DNA from: a bacterium
Lineage (GTDB): Bacteria > UBP18 > UBA7526
Length of the DNA: 64,000 nt
Assembly (NCBI GenBank): GCA_030615855.1
Contig: JAUWYL010000002.1
Location: 62,001 to 126,000, forward strand
Reading direction: 5' to 3'
Positions 1-8,309 of this stretch are shown piece after piece (the stretch's first letter is position 1; every line of letters starts with the position of its first letter). The notes below the pieces were generated by a model. The model had not been told where the DNA came from. It ran no database searches and saw nothing but the letters and a program-made list of their open reading frames with translations. The position numbers and the translations under genes are program-made.

Positions 1-606
1 CTTGGCTGCGTTTAACATTTCAGTCATAGTGATACATCCATTATCCGCCAAGCCCAATCTTGCCGATGCTTCAAATCCGGAAACCCAGATTCCATCAAAT
101 TCTGCTTCTTCTATCAACTTAGCAGTTATCGCATCACCGGCCGAAACTATCACCAGCTTTTTCTTCTTTTCTAATAAGTAGTTAAGTCTTTTTGTTCTTC
201 TTATTTCCTGTAGCAGTTTTGTAGTTGTAATATATGGATAACATTCAACCTGTACAACTCTACATAATTTCTGTTCTTCTGCTTTTTTATATAAAGGTGG
301 AAGCCAGTCATCTCCATGAACAGCTATTGATACTTTATATTTCTTCAGATTATCAAACATTGTTGGCTCTCTTAAATCCATGCAGTCTTCCACGACTTTA
401 TCAACTTCCCTTATAGACTCTATTATCTTTTTTCTGTCTTCAAAAGGTATGAGTGGTTCTCTTTTGTATCTTTTGATGACATCATCTGGATGTAAACCAA
501 TAATCAAGAAATCCCCTAATTTCTTCGCCTTTTTTATAAGTTCTAAGTGGCCGCGATGAAATAAATCACCGCCCATAGTTGCATATACCACTTTTTTATT
601 TTTCAT
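1..606 (-). CDS. Cytidylyltransferase / phosphoenolpyruvate mutase fusion (3' end cut by window)
   Basis: The first 202 codons are present; the gene runs off the left edge. Residues 1-130 form a nucleotidyltransferase fold of the glycerol-3-phosphate cytidylyltransferase type, with the signature GDLFHRGH near residue 14. From about residue 150 it switches to the start of the isocitrate lyase/PEP mutase family: VSAGDAITAKLIEEA followed by FDGIWVSGFEASARLG. PEP mutase makes phosphonopyruvate, the entry step of phosphonate biosynthesis; the cytidylyltransferase part could activate the product as a CMP derivative. The catalytic loop of PEP mutase lies beyond the edge, so activity cannot be judged. 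I chose the ATG at 606 because it sits 8 nt behind AGGAGG; an ATG at 612 is too close to it. The gene follows the hydrolase-like gene by 14 nt. Confidence 0.8.
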   Translation of the reverse strand, partial: MKNKKVVYATMGGDLFHRGHLELIKKAKKLGDFLIIGLHPDDVIKRYKREPLIPFEDRKKIIESIREVDKVVEDCMDLREPTMFDNLKKYKVSIAVHGDDWLPPLYKKAEEQKLCRVVQVECYPYITTTKLLQEIRRTKRLNYLLEKKKKLVIVSAGDAITAKLIEEAEFDGIWVSGFEASARLGLADNGCITMTEMLNAAK

Positions 607-620
607 TTTCATTTCCTCCT

Positions 621-1745
621 TTAGTTGACTTCTTCATTAGTTCTACCTCCAAAATCCTGAATTAGCAAAGCAGCAATATCTTTATTCTCACTTATTTGCG
701 AAGCATTAAATCTACTCCCATAAGCAATGAGGGGAATCTTTTGTTCGTGGATTGAACCGTGGGATCTAATATTTACCTCTTCAAAATCCTTCCTTAATCT
801 TCCAAAGACTGTATTCTTATCAGCTAAAACAAAAATATCTCCTATTCTTTGAGGAAACAAATTATATCTTTGGCTGGCCTCCTGTCGGGAAATCACTTCC
901 TCTACGCCCTCAAGATGCAATAGGATGGCTATGGCTTGATCAAAATCGGACTTCTTCTCAAGATAGATATAAGCAGCACCCCCCATATTCTGATGATGGA
1001 TAATATAGCGGTCCTTAATAATAGGAATTACTTCACATTGAATTTCCTGATCTGCCAAAATTCTACCAAGATCCAATGCTTTCGTCTTATTAGACATTCC
1101 GTGATCTGCGGTAATAATAGTTTCTATATTAGAATCAATATTTACTATTTTGCCTATTAACCTATCGATTTCTTGTAGATAATACTCAGATTGTGCATCC
1201 CCGGGTTTAAACTTATGCATAACATAATCCGTAGTACTAAGATACATCAAATCAATGAATTTTTTAGATAGAAGCTCACAGGCGGCCTTCAAGAGCCATA
1301 GATCTGCTTCTATTGAATAGATCGAAGGAGGAGGTCCAATTTTATCAATAATCCACTTTAAAGGTCTTTCTACTGACATAGAGATACTTGTTCCTCTATT
1401 TAAAAGTATTCTTAATTTATCTTTTGAGGTCAGGAGAGCAGAACTTCTCCCCACCGCTTTCCCTTTTTCAAAAATAGTCTCAGTCAGAATATAGTCCGCT
1501 GATTCCATATAAGTCCCTTTACCAGTTTTGGGATTCAAAAAATAATTTGCCGTAATACCGTGGATTTTGGGATAGGTACCGGTCACCAATGAGACATTAT
1601 TTATATTGGTCACCGTAGGCACCATAGCCCGAATTTCTTTATAAAATCCTTCTTTTGCCAGGCGGTCCAGATTAGGAGTAGGGCTCTTCTCAATATACTC
1701 TGGACTACATCCATCCAGGCAGATAAAAAGTAACTTCTTATTCAC
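621..1745 (-). CDS. Phosphonoacetate hydrolase-like alkaline-phosphatase-superfamily protein
   Basis: This 374-residue protein has the two-metal site of the alkaline phosphatase superfamily: LDGCSPEYI near residue 10, PTVTNINNVS with its Thr near 44, STTDYVMHKFKPG near 170, TADHGM near 213, and a late His in RSHGSIHEQ near 330. The spacing and the NNVSLVTGTYP stretch resemble phosphonoacetate hydrolase (PhnA) and related nucleotide pyrophosphatases. It has no signal peptide, so it should be cytoplasmic. It starts with GTG, overlapping the TGA of the stub upstream. Its position directly before a PEP-mutase fusion supports a role on a phosphonate or a nucleotide-activated phosphonate. The exact substrate is unknown; a phosphodiesterase role is a realistic alternative. 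Confidence 0.7.
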   Translation of the reverse strand: MNKKLLFICLDGCSPEYIEKSPTPNLDRLAKEGFYKEIRAMVPTVTNINNVSLVTGTYPKIHGITANYFLNPKTGKGTYMESADYILTETIFEKGKAVGRSSALLTSKDKLRILLNRGTSISMSVERPLKWIIDKIGPPPSIYSIEADLWLLKAACELLSKKFIDLMYLSTTDYVMHKFKPGDAQSEYYLQEIDRLIGKIVNIDSNIETIITADHGMSNKTKALDLGRILADQEIQCEVIPIIKDRYIIHHQNMGGAAYIYLEKKSDFDQAIAILLHLEGVEEVISRQEASQRYNLFPQRIGDIFVLADKNTVFGRLRKDFEEVNIRSHGSIHEQKIPLIAYGSRFNASQISENKDIAALLIQDFGGRTNEEVN

Positions 1746-1834
1746 TCTCTCCAGTTTCTCCTAAAATTAGTTATGCCATCCGCTATGGGATGCATACGTA
1801 GCGCCCTTCCCGCAGCAACAATTATTGCCTTCAT
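1742..1834 (-). pseudogene. Stub of a sugar-1-phosphate/phosphonate nucleotidyltransferase
   Basis: A 30-codon frame begins MKAIIVAAGRALRMHPIADG, which matches the N-terminal nucleotide-binding signature of NTP transferases, then ends after about ten unrelated residues. It has a strong ribosome binding site (GAGGAGG) and its TGA overlaps the start of the next gene. About 200 or more residues of a normal family member are missing, so it is a deletion remnant. In phosphonate clusters a gene of this family usually encodes the CMP-aminoethylphosphonate-forming enzyme. That identity is inferred from context only. Confidence 0.6.
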
Positions 1835-1942
1835 CTATCCTCCTCTTTGTGGTAATTTGGCAGACAAAGCATTATGGGCGCCAACAAGAATAATTGGTTC
1901 TCTTCTTTTAAGTAATCTGCGGAATGCAGCTGCCTTAGTCAT
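1835..1942 (-). pseudogene. N-terminal stub of a second PEP mutase
   Basis: A 35-codon frame starts MTKAAAFRRLLKRREP and reaches VGAHNALSAKL, the conserved opening of free-standing PEP mutases, then runs straight into the ribosome binding site of the next stub and stops at TAG. The normal protein is near 300 residues, so most of it is deleted. It differs from the PEP-mutase part of the fusion gene at the window edge, so it comes from a separate copy. The start and its upstream GGGAG are intact, which suggests a recent internal deletion. Confidence 0.65.
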
Positions 1943-1971
1943 TTCATTCTCCCTCATTCTTTAAGGTTTGC

Positions 1972-2907
1972 TTACTTCTGAGCGGCTACTAAAATCATGG
2001 GGTTAAAAAGCTCGTATCTAGCAATTTCTCTTGCTAACTTTTTTAAAATTGGCAACCTGAGATGCACAAATGGTAGGTAACATCTAAAACTCTCCACCTC
2101 TGTCTTGTTAAAACCCGCCTCTTTGAATAAATTCCTGATCCGCCGTTTAGTAAAAGAAAGCTCGTAACCAAATTTCATGTGCCTACCTCTTAGTAGCTTA
2201 ATGTGGACAAACTCGGCAATCTGCCTTAAAACTGGAAATTCCGGAATATTTCCCCAAATTTGTCTATAGGTCAAGGCACCCAAATTTAGTTGGGGGACGG
2301 TATTAAAACAAATTCCTTCTCTTATTAACACTCGGTACATCTCATTTATTGACCTTTTAGTATTTCTAAAATGCTCTATAACTCCTCCCCCGTAGATTAA
2401 ATCTATGCTATTTGCTTTAAGTGGTATTTCGTTCATATCTCCCAAAATTAGGAGGTAATTCTTAATCCCTTCCTCTTCAAACATTTTTTTGGCAATCCTT
2501 AAAGCAGATAAAGAAAAATCTATTCCTATAACATTCAACCCTCTTTTTGCCAGCTCTTGACCTAAAAACATTGGGCCGCATCCGATCTCTAAATAGACAT
2601 CTCCCTGCTGAAAGTGATAGTATCTAAATATTTGATCAAGAGTATCTCTTAGTTCTTTTCTATCGTGCTCCTTTTTCTCCTCCTCATAAGTTTTACTTCT
2701 CAGGCTCTCTCTATATAACTTTTTCCACTTCTCAAGAGATAACTTTATGTCTTCAGGCAGAACATCTGGTAACATACCTATTATGTTCTTCTCTATCACC
2801 GAATAGCTTCTACGACAACTTCTGCAATAAAAGTCATTCTCTCTAAGAAGTAAACTACCTTTGCATTCTGGGCAACGGATATGATCTAACAAATTTTTAT
2901 CTTTCAT
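1972..2907 (-). CDS. SAM-dependent methyltransferase with N-terminal zinc ribbon
   Basis: Residues 1-50 form a Trm112-like zinc ribbon with two CxxC pairs (CPEC near 13 and CRSC near 28). Residues 95-200 carry a class I methyltransferase domain with the SAM-binding motif YLEIGCGPMFLG and an acidic residue at the end of the second strand (VIGIDFS). No signal or membrane segment is evident. It sits in the glycan operon 2 nt from the glycosyltransferase, so its substrate is probably a sugar or glycan end. The acceptor cannot be told from sequence. The Trm112-like domain as a fused N-terminus is common in this methyltransferase group. Confidence 0.75.
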   Translation of the reverse strand: MKDKNLLDHIRCPECKGSLLLRENDFYCRSCRRSYSVIEKNIIGMLPDVLPEDIKLSLEKWKKLYRESLRSKTYEEEKKEHDRKELRDTLDQIFRYYHFQQGDVYLEIGCGPMFLGQELAKRGLNVIGIDFSLSALRIAKKMFEEEGIKNYLLILGDMNEIPLKANSIDLIYGGGVIEHFRNTKRSINEMYRVLIREGICFNTVPQLNLGALTYRQIWGNIPEFPVLRQIAEFVHIKLLRGRHMKFGYELSFTKRRIRNLFKEAGFNKTEVESFRCYLPFVHLRLPILKKLAREIARYELFNPMILVAAQK

Positions 2908-2909
2908 TT

Positions 2910-4100
2910 TTAATCTTCACAAAGCTTAAACTCTTCTAATGTCTTTCTTAGGGCTTTAGTAAAGACCTTTTCCCAGGTATGATTTGAAGCCAGTTTAATG
3001 GCATTCGTTCTCATCTCCTGATGGAGTCGATCATTGGTCAATAATTTAACAATTGCTTCGCTGACCTCCCTCTTATTATAATTCACTAATAAACCTGCCC
3101 TTTCTTTCTTAATTTCATAAGCAATCCGTGGCACGGGCGTAATTATTACCGGCAGACCACAGGCCATATAAGCTTTGGGTTTGTTGACATCAGAGTAAAA
3201 ACTCCAGCTTTCAGGGTCTGGAACATAGGGAGCTACAGCCACTGCACATCTGGCCATCATTTTCTCCAGCTTAGAGTAATCTTCTATATAACCGGTAAAA
3301 GAGACTTTATCAGAAATTTTCAATTCGACAACTCTTTGTTTCAAAAGATTTTCTAACGGCCCGCTGCCTATGATAACTAATCTGGCTTTCTGAACTTTTC
3401 GACAAACCTCAGGAAAAGCCTTAATTAACATCATTACCCCTTGTTTTTTTCGTAAATGACCGACAAAAACTATATCATAACGGTTAATTTTCTCAATGGG
3501 AAGCCTTTCAATGCGGTCAAAGTTGTTACCGTCAGGAACAGTGATCTGTTCCGCCGCTTTCTCGGTCTTTACTCCTCTCTTCTTCCTCTCCGTCACCATC
3601 ACCTCAGAGCTGTTCCAGATAAGATCAACGTGGTAGCAACATAATTTATCAATTCTATGATAAATCCAGTTAAGAGCCGGGTTAGCAAATCGGCGGGGAG
3701 TATAATCTACAGTATAGTAAACAACTCTTTTGGTTATTCTGAGACTGCGCAATACAAGAGTACTTAATGCATTAAGGTTATCGAAGGCCAGGCAAAAATC
3801 AAATTTCTCTCCAAGTTTTAAAGCAAAAAAGATAGTGAAAAAGAAATCTTTAAGATAATAAAGAATGTCTGGGCCAACGATCTTGGGTGCTAAAATTGTT
3901 TTACTAGGTTTACCTTTTTTATATATAGTAAGCGACGAGCGCTTCTTTCTAGCATAAGAAAATGGGTGATCAATAAAAACCAAGAGAGAGACTTTATTCT
4001 TAAGGAATGCTACAAATTCTTGAGAAGGCCCAGTAGCATAGGAATGAGTAATAATCAAAGCCTTTAAACTCTTTAGATTAAGTTTATTCTTTTTCGTCAT
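2910..4100 (-). CDS. Glycosyltransferase family 4
   Basis: This 396-residue protein has the two-domain GT-B layout. The N-terminal half contains FCLAFDNLNAL, and the C-terminal half begins near residue 210 with IVFVGHLRKKQG. The donor-binding part has VAVAPYVPDP and GLPVIITPVPRIAYEI in place of the usual E-x7-E patch. It ends with a helix (LASNHTWEKVF) typical of GT4 enzymes. It should transfer a sugar from a nucleotide-activated donor at the cytoplasmic membrane face. Linkage and donor are unknown. It lies between two methyltransferase genes with gaps under 10 nt. Confidence 0.8.
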   Translation of the reverse strand: MTKKNKLNLKSLKALIITHSYATGPSQEFVAFLKNKVSLLVFIDHPFSYARKKRSSLTIYKKGKPSKTILAPKIVGPDILYYLKDFFFTIFFALKLGEKFDFCLAFDNLNALSTLVLRSLRITKRVVYYTVDYTPRRFANPALNWIYHRIDKLCCYHVDLIWNSSEVMVTERKKRGVKTEKAAEQITVPDGNNFDRIERLPIEKINRYDIVFVGHLRKKQGVMMLIKAFPEVCRKVQKARLVIIGSGPLENLLKQRVVELKISDKVSFTGYIEDYSKLEKMMARCAVAVAPYVPDPESWSFYSDVNKPKAYMACGLPVIITPVPRIAYEIKKERAGLLVNYNKREVSEAIVKLLTNDRLHQEMRTNAIKLASNHTWEKVFTKALRKTLEEFKLCED

Positions 4101-4109
4101 AAGAAATGC

Positions 4110-4868
4110 CTAAGAAGTTTCATTAGCTTTAATGCCCTTGATAAAATTGAAAGCAGCAAAATTTCCTAAAAACCGATTTTTGGCGATAAAGAAGTTTATT
4201 TTCAGAACAAAAGGAAGGTAGTTTATTAGTCGCGCTGGTAAAAAGCCATACCTCTTAACCTGAATATTGGTTAAGCCAACCTCAGAAAAAATTTTTCTTA
4301 AGTTCCCAATGGTACTTTTAACAAAATGCTTCTCTATTTTCCACTCCGCCTCAGGAGAAAACCAATAATAAGGATAAAAGAAAGGGTTTAGAGGATTGGG
4401 TTCGAGCACTACTACCTTTCCTCCTTTTTTTACTGCCCTAACCAAGTTTTTTAAAATTTCGATTCTCACCTTCTCTTTGTCTGAAAGAAGGTGAAAAGTG
4501 CTAATACAGTATGCTCCGTCAAAAACATTCTCAAAAACAGTTTGATAAAAGTCGTTCTCTAAAATTTTAAGATTTTTTTTCAAACCAATTTTTTGGGCAT
4601 TTTTTGTTAAAATTCTCAAGGCCTCTTTGGCTATATCAACCCCGGTAATTTTATAACCCAATTTTAAAAGGGGAATCGCGTATCTACCGCTTCCACAACC
4701 TAAGTCAATAAGAAATGAGCCAGGAGGAAGATCAAGAAATTTAAGAAAAGTCTGGAACTCTAAGGCATCACCAGGGGGTTTATTTAAAAAATCTGCGTCT
4801 TTATATTTTTTAGCGAAACTTTCAAAAAAATATTTCTTTTTTTGGTCAAATCGCTCTGTTCTATTCAT
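4110..4868 (-). CDS. Class I SAM-dependent methyltransferase
   Basis: The 252-residue protein carries LIDLGCGSGRYAIPLLK near residue 55 and TGVDIAKEALRIL near 78, the glycine-rich SAM loop and the acidic strand-2 end of class I methyltransferases. FDGAYCISTFHLL near 118 is the usual motif IV region. Its base composition is clearly AT-rich with many lysines, unlike the genes at 28-33 kb. It is 5 nt from the B12-radical SAM gene. It probably O- or N-methylates a sugar during glycan synthesis, but the acceptor cannot be inferred. Confidence 0.75.
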   Translation of the reverse strand: MNRTERFDQKKKYFFESFAKKYKDADFLNKPPGDALEFQTFLKFLDLPPGSFLIDLGCGSGRYAIPLLKLGYKITGVDIAKEALRILTKNAQKIGLKKNLKILENDFYQTVFENVFDGAYCISTFHLLSDKEKVRIEILKNLVRAVKKGGKVVVLEPNPLNPFFYPYYWFSPEAEWKIEKHFVKSTIGNLRKIFSEVGLTNIQVKRYGFLPARLINYLPFVLKINFFIAKNRFLGNFAAFNFIKGIKANETS

Positions 4869-4873
4869 ATTAG

Positions 4874-6301
4874 CTAAGAAAAACTCGCTCTTGACCGGGC
4901 AGAAGTAATAATACTTAATACTTCAGCAACGTCTCTTTTCAGCTTGGCCCAAGAAGTGATGTCTTTCTTAATCCTTCTTTTTATATAGTAGGGAGTAAAG
5001 TAAAAAGCTTTATAGCCCCCTCTTCTCATTTTATCCATTTCTTCCCTTGTTGTTCCATCCGATATATAAACTGGCCAATGATCACGAAAACTGTCACCTA
5101 ATTTCCCTGTAATGTATTGATCTATAATATCTTCAGGAATTTTCTTTTCCTTAACTGCTCGCGTAAATAACTCCGCTCCCGGCAAAGGAACTGGTAGCAT
5201 TATGGCAATATATTCTAGACACCTTATTCCCGTGTCAATTAATTTTCTACCAAACATAACTGTCTTTTCCTTTTCTTTCTTCGTTTCTGTAGGAAAACCT
5301 ATAATAAATGCCAGTTGAATATTTAAAAAAGGATACCTATTACAAAGGTTTAAAGCCTGGTAAATTTGACTATCCTTGATTCCCTTGTGGACAATTGAAT
5401 TTCTTACCCTTTCGCTTCCGCTTTCAATGCCAAAGCAAAAACCGGTACAACCAGCCTTAACCATTAACTCCAGTAATTGCTCATCAATCTGATCCGCTCT
5501 TACCCCGCCAGCTGACCAGCGAACCTTTAACCTACGCCTGAGAACCTCTTGGCAAAGATCAATTACCGCGCCGCGATTAATGGTAAAAGAATCATCCCAA
5601 AAGTCAAAGGGGCCCCCATATTTATCCAAAATAGTTTCCATTTCATCAACAATATTTTTTCCGCTCCTCGAGCGAACTAATCTTCCAAATCCCCCCATTC
5701 CGGGCCGACTGCAAAAAATGCATCTGTAGGGGCAACCACGGGTTCCCAATATGGGAAAGCCGGTCATCCCTCGTTTTTTGTACTTCTCCATATCCACTAA
5801 GTGATAGGCTGGGAAAGGAATAGTATCTAAATTCTTAACCGGCTCACCAATAAAAAGACCTTTGACTTTTTGTCCCTGGAGTATCTTTTTTACTATTACT
5901 GGAAAGATTTTTTCTCCCTCACCAATAACCCCAAAATCAAATACCGGATATCTTTCTATTAAGCCAGGATCAGCAGAAATATGGCAACCTCCAATGCCTA
6001 TCCTAATATCTTTACCAAACCTTTCTCTTACAGCTCGGGCTATCTCAACGGCACTTTTAATCTGGCAGGTTGTCGAAGAAATACCGATAATCTTAGGCTC
6101 TTCTTTTTTAATCACCTTGAGAATCTCTTTTAAAGAAAGCGAAGCATCCAGGTCATCTAATATTTCTACCCTAATCCTTTCTCTTTCTAAGACAGCCGCT
6201 AAATATAGAATGCCCAAGGGAGGAACATTGTCGTAACCCCCGGCAATGACTGTATTAAAAGATGTTGGTGGATGAATTAAAAGGACATCATTTTTTGCCA
6301 T
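4874..6301 (-). CDS. B12-binding-domain radical SAM protein
   Basis: The N-terminal 130 residues look like a cobalamin-binding Rossmann domain (VLLIHPPTS, PPLGILYLAAVL, IIGISSTTCQI). The radical SAM core starts with GTRGCPYRCIFC, giving the three cysteines that hold the 4Fe-4S cluster, followed by FWDDSF and FGIESGSERV. The C-terminus (YYIKRRIKK) is typical of the BchE-like group. Members methylate unactivated carbon or phosphinate centres, or rearrange lipids and tetrapyrroles; the substrate here is unknown. The ATG at 6301 is preferred because it opens the conserved domain; a TTG 18 nt upstream is possible. It overlaps the end of the SDR gene upstream. Confidence 0.75.
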   Translation of the reverse strand: MAKNDVLLIHPPTSFNTVIAGGYDNVPPLGILYLAAVLERERIRVEILDDLDASLSLKEILKVIKKEEPKIIGISSTTCQIKSAVEIARAVRERFGKDIRIGIGGCHISADPGLIERYPVFDFGVIGEGEKIFPVIVKKILQGQKVKGLFIGEPVKNLDTIPFPAYHLVDMEKYKKRGMTGFPILGTRGCPYRCIFCSRPGMGGFGRLVRSRSGKNIVDEMETILDKYGGPFDFWDDSFTINRGAVIDLCQEVLRRRLKVRWSAGGVRADQIDEQLLELMVKAGCTGFCFGIESGSERVRNSIVHKGIKDSQIYQALNLCNRYPFLNIQLAFIIGFPTETKKEKEKTVMFGRKLIDTGIRCLEYIAIMLPVPLPGAELFTRAVKEKKIPEDIIDQYITGKLGDSFRDHWPVYISDGTTREEMDKMRRGGYKAFYFTPYYIKRRIKKDITSWAKLKRDVAEVLSIITSARSRASFS

Positions 6302-7226
6302 ATTTTTTATACCACTCAATCGTCTCTTTCAATCCTTCTTCTAATGAATAATTTGGTTTAAATCCTAATAATTTTTTAGATTTTGCGATATCAACTAACC
6401 GCTGGGGTTGTCCCTTTGGTTTCGTAAGATCCCAAACTACTTTTCCTTTAAAATCAGTCAGCTTCACTATTAAATTTACCAGATTTTTGATACTAATTTC
6501 CCTGCCGGAACCAAGATTAATTGGCTCCAGAGTGTTTAATCTCTCCGCCGCCAAAATAATTCCTTCAACTAAATCTTTAACATAGATAAAATCTCTTTTA
6601 GGGCTACCATCTCCCCAAATTACTAATTTTTTTTCCTCAAAACACTTTTTAACAAGCGAGGGAATCACATGAGCCGTTTCTAAATCAAAATTATCTCTTG
6701 GACCATAGGTATTGTTGGCAACAACTACATTAACATCCATCCCAAATTCTTGATGATAGGTTTTTGCCAAAACCGCCATCGTTCTCTTTGCCCAACCAAA
6801 GCCAAAGTGAGATTCGTCGGGGGGACCATTAAATAAATTTTCCTCTTTAAGTGGCATGGGAGAGTTTTTAGGGTAGGCGGGCGAACAGCTCACTAAAACA
6901 ATCTTTCCTACCTCATTTTTTCTGGTAGCTTCAACTAAATTTAAATCCATTACCATACAATTGTAAGCTTGGGTAGCAGGGTGAGTTTTGCTATAAGCAA
7001 GACCCCCAACATCAGCCGCCAGATGAAAAATTAGATTAACTCCTCTAGTTAATTTTAAACAATTCTCAAAAACTCGTAAATCATCCTTCTGACTATTTGG
7101 GATAATAATATTTTCTCTTTTAGCTCTTCTTTTTTCCACTAAATTATCTACCACATGAGAACCGATAAAACCTGTTCCACCAGTAACTAAAATTTTTCTA
7201 TTCTGCCAAATTTTATTTAAGGTCAT
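6288..7226 (-). CDS. NAD-dependent epimerase/dehydratase, GDP-fucose synthase-like, catalytic Tyr absent
   Basis: This SDR protein has the Rossmann motif GGTGFIGS and resembles GDP-L-fucose synthase (FHLAADVGGLAYSKTHPA, SCSPAYPKNSPMPLKEENLF). GDP-fucose synthase makes GDP-L-fucose from the 4-keto-6-deoxy intermediate produced by GDP-mannose dehydratase, and a dehydratase-like gene lies directly upstream. The catalytic YxxxK motif reads FGWAK, so the proton-donating Tyr is replaced by Phe; the Lys stays. I read the codons as TTT GGT TGG GCA AAG. The ATG at 7226 overlaps the upstream TGA (ATGA), which fits translational coupling better than the ATG at 7250. Confidence 0.75.
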   Translation of the reverse strand: MTLNKIWQNRKILVTGGTGFIGSHVVDNLVEKRRAKRENIIIPNSQKDDLRVFENCLKLTRGVNLIFHLAADVGGLAYSKTHPATQAYNCMVMDLNLVEATRKNEVGKIVLVSCSPAYPKNSPMPLKEENLFNGPPDESHFGFGWAKRTMAVLAKTYHQEFGMDVNVVVANNTYGPRDNFDLETAHVIPSLVKKCFEEKKLVIWGDGSPKRDFIYVKDLVEGIILAAERLNTLEPINLGSGREISIKNLVNLIVKLTDFKGKVVWDLTKPKGQPQRLVDIAKSKKLLGFKPNYSLEEGLKETIEWYKKYGKK

Positions 7227-8305
7227 AACCAATCTACTCTTCCCATCCATTTTTCTCTATTTTCTGCATACCATTTAATTGTTTCCAGCAGACCTCTTTT
7301 CCAAGTATACGTTGGCTCCCAACCTGTAAACCTATGAAGTTTGGAGTAGTCAACTCTTAGCTCCTCAACTTCGCTCTTTCCTAACCGCCCTCTCTTCTTT
7401 TCATAAACCACTTTTTTTCTTCCCCAGTATCCTTCTTTTTTACCAAGCGACAGAATCAAATCAAGCCAGTCCTTAATCCTAATAGTTCTGCCAAAGCCAA
7501 AGCAGTATACTTCTCCTGGACTACCAAAAAGAGCAACATGGATATGGCCCAGTGCTCCATCTTTGACAAAGGTAAAATCCCTCTTTGCTCCTAAGTAGCC
7601 TAACTTAATTACTTTTCTTTCCAAGGCTTGAGTAATAATGGTAGCGGTCACATATCTCGGATTCTGCCGAGGACCGTAATTATTAAACTTCCTGGCCACT
7701 ACGCCGGCAAGACCATAAGCCCTAAAATAATTTTTAAAAAGAAAGTCAGCCGCCACTTTCGAAGTAGCGTAAATACTTTGTGGATTAAGTGGTGATTTTT
7801 CATCCAGAATTAATCCCCCGCTTTTATCAAAGCGGTAATGAGATTTAAACTCGGGATTAACATTGCCATACTCTTCAGAACTACCAGCAAAACTAACTTT
7901 ATAGGGATTTAGTCTAATATCAACCATGGTTTGCAATAAATTCAATGTGCCCACAGCATTAGTTGTAAAGGTCTCATAAGCTCTCCGCCACGATTCACCT
8001 ACGTGAGCCTGAGCAGCTAAGTGAAAAATAATGGATTTACTACTCCCATCCTTTTTTATCTCAAGAAGAGATTGCCTAACCGCCTGTTTATCCGTAATAT
8101 CTGCCTTATGAATAGTGATCTTCCTTTGAAGGTGCCCAATGTTGTGAAGCATCCCGGAAGAAGTAGGTCTTATTAAAACATGAACATCAGCCCCAAATTC
8201 TAAGAGTTTATCCGTTAGATGGGAACCTACAAACCCATCTGCTCCAGTTATTAAAACAGTTCTTCCTTTTAAGATTTTCCTAATCTCTTTCTCTTTTTTC
8301 TTCAT
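7223..8305 (-). CDS. GDP-mannose 4,6-dehydratase-like SDR enzyme
   Basis: The 360-residue protein has ITGADGFVGSHL, FHLAAQAHVGESW, AGSSEEYGNV and the catalytic YATSK, followed by RKFNNYGPRQNPRYVT. These are the marks of the extended SDR dehydratase group that includes GDP-mannose 4,6-dehydratase. The product would be a 4-keto-6-deoxy sugar nucleotide, which the neighbouring reductase-like gene and the DegT aminotransferase could use. The nucleotide (GDP, CDP or dTDP) cannot be fixed from sequence. It is 4 nt downstream of the aminotransferase and shares an ATGA junction with the next gene. Confidence 0.75.
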   Translation of the reverse strand: MKKKEKEIRKILKGRTVLITGADGFVGSHLTDKLLEFGADVHVLIRPTSSGMLHNIGHLQRKITIHKADITDKQAVRQSLLEIKKDGSSKSIIFHLAAQAHVGESWRRAYETFTTNAVGTLNLLQTMVDIRLNPYKVSFAGSSEEYGNVNPEFKSHYRFDKSGGLILDEKSPLNPQSIYATSKVAADFLFKNYFRAYGLAGVVARKFNNYGPRQNPRYVTATIITQALERKVIKLGYLGAKRDFTFVKDGALGHIHVALFGSPGEVYCFGFGRTIRIKDWLDLILSLGKKEGYWGRKKVVYEKKRGRLGKSEVEELRVDYSKLHRFTGWEPTYTWKRGLLETIKWYAENREKWMGRVDWL

Positions 8306-8309
8306 AAAA

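Noticed and set aside
1773-1964. 63-codon plus-strand frame between the hydrolase and methyltransferase genes
   Set aside because: The minus strand of the same stretch encodes recognisable PEP mutase and nucleotidyltransferase starts, so the plus frame is a shadow.
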